Part shown: piece after piece, positions 58,898 through 64,000 of the stretch
Layout: each line of letters starts with the position of its first letter
Numbering within the stretch: the stretch's first letter is position 1
Assembly (NCBI GenBank): GCA_013151445.1
Contig: JAADIG010000082.1
Coordinates: 1 to 64,000 of the forward strand
Direction: 5' to 3'
Length of the DNA: 64,000 nucleotides
DNA from: Actinomycetota bacterium
GTDB lineage: Bacteria > Actinomycetota > Acidimicrobiia > Spongiisociales > UBA5794
Program-made: the position numbers and the translations under genes
The notes under the pieces: generated by a model
The model's input: the letters and a program-made list of their open reading frames with translations, nothing else
The model's database searches: none
What the model was told of the DNA's origin: nothing

Positions 58898-60415
58898 TTA
58901 GGCCTTAATCTCGAGGTTGCGCATCATGCCCTGGTCCTCATGTTCGAGGTTGTGGCAGTGGTAGAGGAACAGGCCGGTGAAGTCACCGAAGCGGCGCAGG
59001 ACCTTTACCCGCTGTCCGGGCATGACAAGGACTGTGTCCTTCCAGCCTTCGTCGACGACACCCTCGCTTAGGGTGTCCCAGGCGGTTTGGCCGCCACTGG
59101 AGGTCTGTCGCTCGATGACCTTGAAGGACTCGCCGTGCATGTGCATCGGGTGGGGTAGGTTCGACATTCCGCCCCCGCCCTTGTTGATGAACTCCCAGAT
59201 TTCAATGCTGCCGCGTCGGATGGTTTCCTCTTCGGCGACACCGGTCATTTCGAACTGGCGACCGTTCAGAGACCAACCGCTTCCCATTCTCTGTGCGAGG
59301 ACAACCTCACGGGTTTGCTCGGCCTGGGAGATATCGAAGAAATTCGGAGTCGATAGTTGTGAGGGGAGAGTTGCCGTATCGGTCGACTGCCGAGCGATCG
59401 TCGCCGTGAGGATTGGAAACTCCGGGCTGTTCATATTTCCGTTGTCGAACGGCAGGCTGACGAGCTTCATGTCCGTGTCCACGGACCGGTCGCCAAAGTC
59501 CACCCAAATGTCGAGTCGCTCAGCCGGTGCGAGTGTGAGGTAGGGGCGCGTCACGGGTGCCTCCAGGAGGCCCCCATCCGTTCCTATGACGGTGAAGGGT
59601 GTCCCATCACTCCAACCAAGTTTGTACATTCGTGAGTTGGAGCCGTTGAGAAAGCGAAATCTATACGCTCGGTTCGCCACATCGAGAGCGAAGTCCGGTA
59701 CACCGTTCACCAGCACCTCGTCGCCGAGAAACCCAATCATTTGGTCCATCATGCCGCCGCCGTTGTAGACGAACTGGTCGTTGTCATCGAAGGTTCGATC
59801 CTGCAATACCAGCGGAATGTCGTAGTCCCCGGTCGGGAGACCGAGTGCGGACTCTTCGTCGTCGGAGATGATGAAGAAACCGGCCATGCCTGCGTACACC
59901 TGCGGTCCTGTTCGGCCGTGGGGGTGCGGGTGGTACCAGTAGGTGCCGGCTCGGTTGAGAACCTCGAACTCGTAGTAGTAGGTCTCGCCCTTGTCGATGG
60001 CGTACTGCGGGTGTCCATCCATGTCGGCCGGGACGTGGAGACCATGCCAATGGATGATGCTGACCTCGGGGAGTTCGTTAGTGAACTCAATTCGAACCTT
60101 CTGCCCCTTCTTGAGGTGCAGCGTGGGTCCGAGATAACTTCCGGCCACGGGTACGACGACGCCGTCATCACCCTTGATGAGGTTCCCCTCGATCCTCCAC
60201 ACGTCCGTCTGGGTGCCGGAGCGGACCTCAACACGGTCCTCGATCGCACGCAGCGCGATCTCGACATCCGGGACGAAGTCGGCGCTGGGAGTCGACACCG
60301 GTTGGGGGAGGAGCTGCTGGGTGTTGTCGCGGTTCATGCCACACGCTGCCAGGACGGTTGAGGCCATCCCGACACCAGCGAGTTTTACAAAGGTTCGGCG
60401 GGTTATCTCTGCCAT
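58898..60415 (-). CDS. multicopper oxidase with Tat/lipoprotein signal
   Basis: TRRTFVKLAGVGMASTVLAACG; copper ligands IHWHG, YWYHPHPHG, HPMHMHG, YHCHNLEHEDQGMMRN. Confidence 0.95.
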   Translation of the reverse strand: MAEITRRTFVKLAGVGMASTVLAACGMNRDNTQQLLPQPVSTPSADFVPDVEIALRAIEDRVEVRSGTQTDVWRIEGNLIKGDDGVVVPVAGSYLGPTLHLKKGQKVRIEFTNELPEVSIIHWHGLHVPADMDGHPQYAIDKGETYYYEFEVLNRAGTYWYHPHPHGRTGPQVYAGMAGFFIISDDEESALGLPTGDYDIPLVLQDRTFDDNDQFVYNGGGMMDQMIGFLGDEVLVNGVPDFALDVANRAYRFRFLNGSNSRMYKLGWSDGTPFTVIGTDGGLLEAPVTRPYLTLAPAERLDIWVDFGDRSVDTDMKLVSLPFDNGNMNSPEFPILTATIARQSTDTATLPSQLSTPNFFDISQAEQTREVVLAQRMGSGWSLNGRQFEMTGVAEEETIRRGSIEIWEFINKGGGGMSNLPHPMHMHGESFKVIERQTSSGGQTAWDTLSEGVVDEGWKDTVLVMPGQRVKVLRRFGDFTGLFLYHCHNLEHEDQGMMRNLEIKA

Positions 60416-60471
60416 TGGTTATCCAATATCAATCGGTTGTCGTGTATGTGAGTAGCCGGTCGGCGGGCGTG

Positions 60472-60939
60472 TTAGGTGTCTTTCTGGAGCAACGGCTCGC
60501 CAGCCGCTTTCCAGGCGTTCATGCCGCCGTCGAGATTCCACACGTTGGTGTATCCCTGCTGCACAAGTTCGGCGGCCGAGATCGCGCTCATGCCACCGCT
60601 GCGGCAATAGACGACGATCTGTGCATCCTTGTCTGTCGGCAGCTTTGCCAGATTTTGAGCGATTTTATCAAATGGAATGAAGAGGTCGGTGTTCTCGATC
60701 TCTCCCGCGTAGGGAATATGAACATTGACAAGTACGAAATCCTTGCTCTGGAGTTTCGCGACTAGGCCCTTGACGCTGACGTCGGTGTAGTTGCCACCAT
60801 CGACGGGCACGAGCTGGGTCTCAGCGTCGATGTCGATGCCAGCCGTCTCGGTGCCAGCGCCGGATCCACCACCGCAGGCAGCAATGATGAGGGCGAACGC
60901 AGCTACCACGGCGAATTGAACGAAACGGGTCGATTTCAT
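60472..60939 (-). CDS. rhodanese-domain lipoprotein
   Basis: Lipobox FALIIAACGGG; IVVYCRSGGMSAISAAELVQQGYTNVWNLDGGMNAWKAAG. Confidence 0.93.
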   Translation of the reverse strand: MKSTRFVQFAVVAAFALIIAACGGGSGAGTETAGIDIDAETQLVPVDGGNYTDVSVKGLVAKLQSKDFVLVNVHIPYAGEIENTDLFIPFDKIAQNLAKLPTDKDAQIVVYCRSGGMSAISAAELVQQGYTNVWNLDGGMNAWKAAGEPLLQKDT

Positions 60940-61262
60940 GAGTTACCTCTAGGTAAGGAGAATCGGGATTGCGACTACACCAGGGTTGCGGCAGTAGCCG
61001 GAGCGAGAGTCCCGGTGACACCCGCAATAATATCGACTTCCCGACCGGACCCCACATCCGTGAACCGTCCCATGTCGTGCGCTATTTGGGAACGCGGCAT
61101 CACCGGGAGCCGGAGCGGCATCCGGCGCAAGCGCTCCAAGGAGCCGGTATTTCGGTGGTCCAGCTCCTTGACGGAGAGGCTTGTGACTCGTCGGACTGTG
61201 TCGTCCCTCGTTTGCCGCCGTGAAGGTGGTGTTCGGTCGCCGCGAATCGATTGGAGTCCCGG

Positions 61263-61622
61263 TCATAGGACCGAGGTCACACAGAACTCGTTGCCCTCGG
61301 GGTCCTGGAGCACGGTCCAGCCAAATCCATCGATCTCGTGGTCTTGGATTCTTGAGCCGCCGAGATGGATAACGGCGTTGATGAACTTCTCGGGGTTCTC
61401 GTGGTTGAGGTCAAGGTGAAGACGATTCTTGGAGATCTTGTCCTCATCGACACTCTGAAAGGCCAGTCGAATCGAACTATCGGCGAGGGGCGTAGTAAAT
61501 ATGTAGTCGGGATAACGTTGGGCGATTTCGACGCCGGTGATCTGTGACCAGAAGTCGAACAGAGCATCGGGATCGCGACAGTCGACCATGATTGCACCGA
61601 CCGTTGCCTTGGTATCGAGCAT
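61263..61622 (-). CDS. VOC/glyoxalase family protein
   Basis: VGAIMVDCRDPDALFDFWSQITG, FGWTVLQDPEGNEFCV. Confidence 0.88.
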   Translation of the reverse strand: MLDTKATVGAIMVDCRDPDALFDFWSQITGVEIAQRYPDYIFTTPLADSSIRLAFQSVDEDKISKNRLHLDLNHENPEKFINAVIHLGGSRIQDHEIDGFGWTVLQDPEGNEFCVTSVL

Positions 61623-61756
61623 TTGGTACCTCGCGAGTCGTTGGAAAACAGTGTTGGCGCCAGACTGAAGGGTCTGCGACGTTGGCCGAGTTCGGGAGAC
61701 GTACTGGTACCCCCATCGTATCAACTTGTGTGGGTTCGACGCGTGGTTCGATGCGA

Positions 61757-62476
61757 CTACAGCAGAAGCTTTTGAGCGCAACGTCGCATTGCGTCATACG
61801 CAACCCCGGCCAGCATGCCACCGACGCTGGCACGCCGGACTCCGAGGTCAGCAAGCTCCGCAACAGTGGGACCCGTATCTCGGAGCAGTACGTTGACGGC
61901 TCCTCCGACCTCGTTCACAATCCTGGCGATGTGCTCCGATTCGGTAAGACCGGGTGCGTACACCACCTCTGCACCCGCTGCCCGAAACGCCTGGAGTCGT
62001 GTGATGGTGTCGTCGATATCGTTCCTGCCATAGAGATGATTCTCCGCACGAGCAGTCAGCACGATTCCGTGATCTTGAGCAGCGGCGGCGCAGGACTCGA
62101 CCTTGGCTACAAAGGTAACCAGTGGCTCGATTTCACCGCGAGCAGGGTTGTAATCCTCAATAGACACACCGGCTGCACCACATTCCATCAGCACAATAAG
62201 GTTGGCTGTGCACTCATCCGGGGTGTCACCGAAGAGCCGTTCGGCATCGACGTTCACCGGAATACCGACTGCCGATGTCAACGCTGCAACGTGCTGACAG
62301 AGTTCGTCAAAGAGAACCTCCTGGTCGTCTCGACCAAGTGATGCTGCATGTCCAGAACTCGTTGTTGCAAGAGCCTTGAACCCCATGTCCTCGAGCTGGA
62401 CTGCTGAACCAACGTCCCAGGGATTCGGCATCACGAAGAAACCGTCAGTATGTAGCTCTCGAAAGGTCTCCCTCAT
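61757..62476 (-). CDS. isocitrate lyase/PEP mutase family protein
   Basis: FVMPNPWDVGSAVQLEDMGFKALATTSSGHAASLG, GAAGVSIEDYNPA. Confidence 0.92.
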   Translation of the reverse strand: MRETFRELHTDGFFVMPNPWDVGSAVQLEDMGFKALATTSSGHAASLGRDDQEVLFDELCQHVAALTSAVGIPVNVDAERLFGDTPDECTANLIVLMECGAAGVSIEDYNPARGEIEPLVTFVAKVESCAAAAQDHGIVLTARAENHLYGRNDIDDTITRLQAFRAAGAEVVYAPGLTESEHIARIVNEVGGAVNVLLRDTGPTVAELADLGVRRASVGGMLAGVAYDAMRRCAQKLLL

Positions 62477-62590
62477 GTCGCACCTCGAACTTTCCAACAC
62501 CGACGTTGGCGGCAACATTAACGGAGCGATACCGCGGTTGTGATGATCACTTTGCGGGGAGACGTCGCGGGGTGCGTAGTATCAGGACCC

Positions 62591-63616
62591 ATGAAACTGC
62601 TGGTCTACACGCACGAGGCATGTCTGCGTCACGACACAGGGCTTGGGCATCCGGAGCGGCCCGCTCGCTTAGCAGCGACGTTGGCCGGGATTGAGGCGTC
62701 GGGGGTTGACGCTATCGACCTGGCAGCGGAGCCGATTGACCGTAACCATCTTCGGCTTGTTCACGCGGCCGAATACATCGATGCGATTGAACGTTTCTGC
62801 CAGGCGGGTGGCGGGCCCATTGACGCCGATACCCCCGTCGTTGCCGATTCGTGGGAGGCGGCGCTGCGGTCCGCGGGAGCCGGGATACAGGCCGTTGATG
62901 ATCTTGGCCGTTCTCGGGGTGATGCCGCGTTTGTCGTGACCCGGCCGCCGGGGCACCACGCACTCGTCAACCGCGCAATGGGTTTCTGCCTGTTTAACAA
63001 CATCGCAATAGCTGCTCGGTATCTCACCGGATCGGGCAACAAGGTCGCGATTGTGGACTGGGACGTGCATCACGGCAACGGCACGCAGGACACGTTCTAC
63101 GAGGATCCGAACGTTCTCTATATTTCGCTGCACGAATTCCCTGCTTACCCCGGCGGTGGGTGGATCGACGAAACCGGTGCGGGTCCCGGCACCGGAACCA
63201 GCTTCAATTTTCCATTCCCAACCGGGACTGACGGAGGTCCATATCGGTGGGCGTTCTCCCAAGCGATTGTTCCTCTGCTCGAAGAGTGGGGTCCCGATTG
63301 GCTCCTCATCAGCGCCGGATACGATGGGCACCGCGACGACCCCTTGGCGGGAATCGCACTGGTCCGAGAGGACTATCGGGAGATGGCATCGATGTTGTCA
63401 GGCGTCGTTGGCAAGGGTCGAACGGTGCTCTTCCTCGAGGGGGGATACAACCTTGAGGCCATGACGGCATCGGTGACCGACACGATAAATGGACTCGACC
63501 GCCCCCGGATTGGAGCGGTCCCGAGCACGGACACATCAACGGCGATGCGGATAGCCCAAATGACAGCCATCGAGATCGGCAACCACTTTGGATTAACCCT
63601 CCATGACTCGGGTTAA
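62591..63616 (+). CDS. histone deacetylase/acetylpolyamine amidohydrolase family protein
   Basis: HPERPARLAA, VTRPPGHHA, AIVDWDVHHGNGTQDTFY, LISAGYDGHRDDPL. Confidence 0.95.
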   Translation: MKLLVYTHEACLRHDTGLGHPERPARLAATLAGIEASGVDAIDLAAEPIDRNHLRLVHAAEYIDAIERFCQAGGGPIDADTPVVADSWEAALRSAGAGIQAVDDLGRSRGDAAFVVTRPPGHHALVNRAMGFCLFNNIAIAARYLTGSGNKVAIVDWDVHHGNGTQDTFYEDPNVLYISLHEFPAYPGGGWIDETGAGPGTGTSFNFPFPTGTDGGPYRWAFSQAIVPLLEEWGPDWLLISAGYDGHRDDPLAGIALVREDYREMASMLSGVVGKGRTVLFLEGGYNLEAMTASVTDTINGLDRPRIGAVPSTDTSTAMRIAQMTAIEIGNHFGLTLHDSG

Positions 63617-63640
63617 GAAATTCTCCGCGCATTCCGATAG

Positions 63641-64000
63641 ATGACACAGCGCCGCGTTACCAAAACTTCCGTGTTATCAAAAGGGGTTCCCAGAGTGCTT
63701 GATGGATTACCAACCGTTGACGAACTTCTCAAAAAGCTCGCGTCCGTTGAGGGTTCCGACCTTCACCTCAAGGTAGGGTCGCCTCCCGCTTATCGCGTCA
63801 ACGGAGAACTCCACCTTTCGAATCTTCCGACACTGAAACCGTCCGATACCGAGAAGGTTGCTCATCATTTGATGTCGGATCGTGTTCGGGCGGGTTTCGA
63901 TGCCACCAATGAGGCCGACTTTGCGTACGGCCGGTCCGACATTGGACGGTTCCGTGTCAACTGTTACCGCCAGCGCGGTTCGGTGAATATTGTGATGCGT
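63641..64000 (+). CDS. PilT-like twitching motility ATPase (truncated at window end)
   Basis: VDELLKKLASVEGSDLHLKVGSPPAYRVNGELHLSNLPTL...ADFAYGRSDIGRFRVNCYRQRGSVNIVMR; open to the window edge. Confidence 0.85.
   Translation, partial: MTQRRVTKTSVLSKGVPRVLDGLPTVDELLKKLASVEGSDLHLKVGSPPAYRVNGELHLSNLPTLKPSDTEKVAHHLMSDRVRAGFDATNEADFAYGRSDIGRFRVNCYRQRGSVNIVMR

Noticed and set aside
62669-63331. Minus-strand ORF (220 aa) opposite the deacetylase-family gene
   Set aside because: Antisense shadow; the plus-strand frame carries all catalytic motifs.

Overview
The window looks like the replication-origin region of a high-GC actinobacterial chromosome (Acidimicrobiia-like, judged only from gene content). 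The origin core is easy to recognise: gyrA, gyrB, a DUF721/DciA-like gene, recF, dnaN and dnaA on the minus strand, then rpmH, rnpA, yidD, yidC, jag, rsmG, parA and parB on the plus strand, with two parS sites and a dnaA-dnaN intergenic region that contains DnaA boxes and an apparent DnaA-trio element. Left of it lie a methionine/SAH-recycling neighbourhood (homocysteine S-methyltransferase, amino-acid ABC transporter, ahcY), a cobalamin salvage/transport operon (cobC-like, cobS, cobT, cobU, cobO, btuDCF) behind a cobalamin riboswitch, and a clade II-like nitrous-oxide reductase cluster (nosZ, membrane protein, nosD, nosF, nosY, nosL) with an Rrf2-type regulator and a cytochrome c. Right of it are cwlM-like, trxA, trxB, an ECF sigma/anti-sigma pair, a stand-alone pseudokinase-like membrane protein and assorted metabolic genes, ending in a truncated pilT-like gene. 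The most interesting items are: (1) a nos system in which NosZ, NosL and the cytochrome c all carry predicted lipoboxes, with matching GTTGnCAAC palindromes in two promoters of the cluster; (2) DnaA-trio/box architecture in dnaA-dnaN; (3) a parS site in the spacer of the predicted rsmG-parAB promoter; (4) a cobalamin riboswitch followed by a hairpin that covers the Shine-Dalgarno, plus a competing GGAGGAGGAGG tract; (5) recurrent TAnnnT-N5-7-start architecture suggesting leaderless mRNAs. No tRNA, rRNA, CRISPR array, IS element or prophage was recognised. All calls come from reading the sequence and ORF track; no searches were run.
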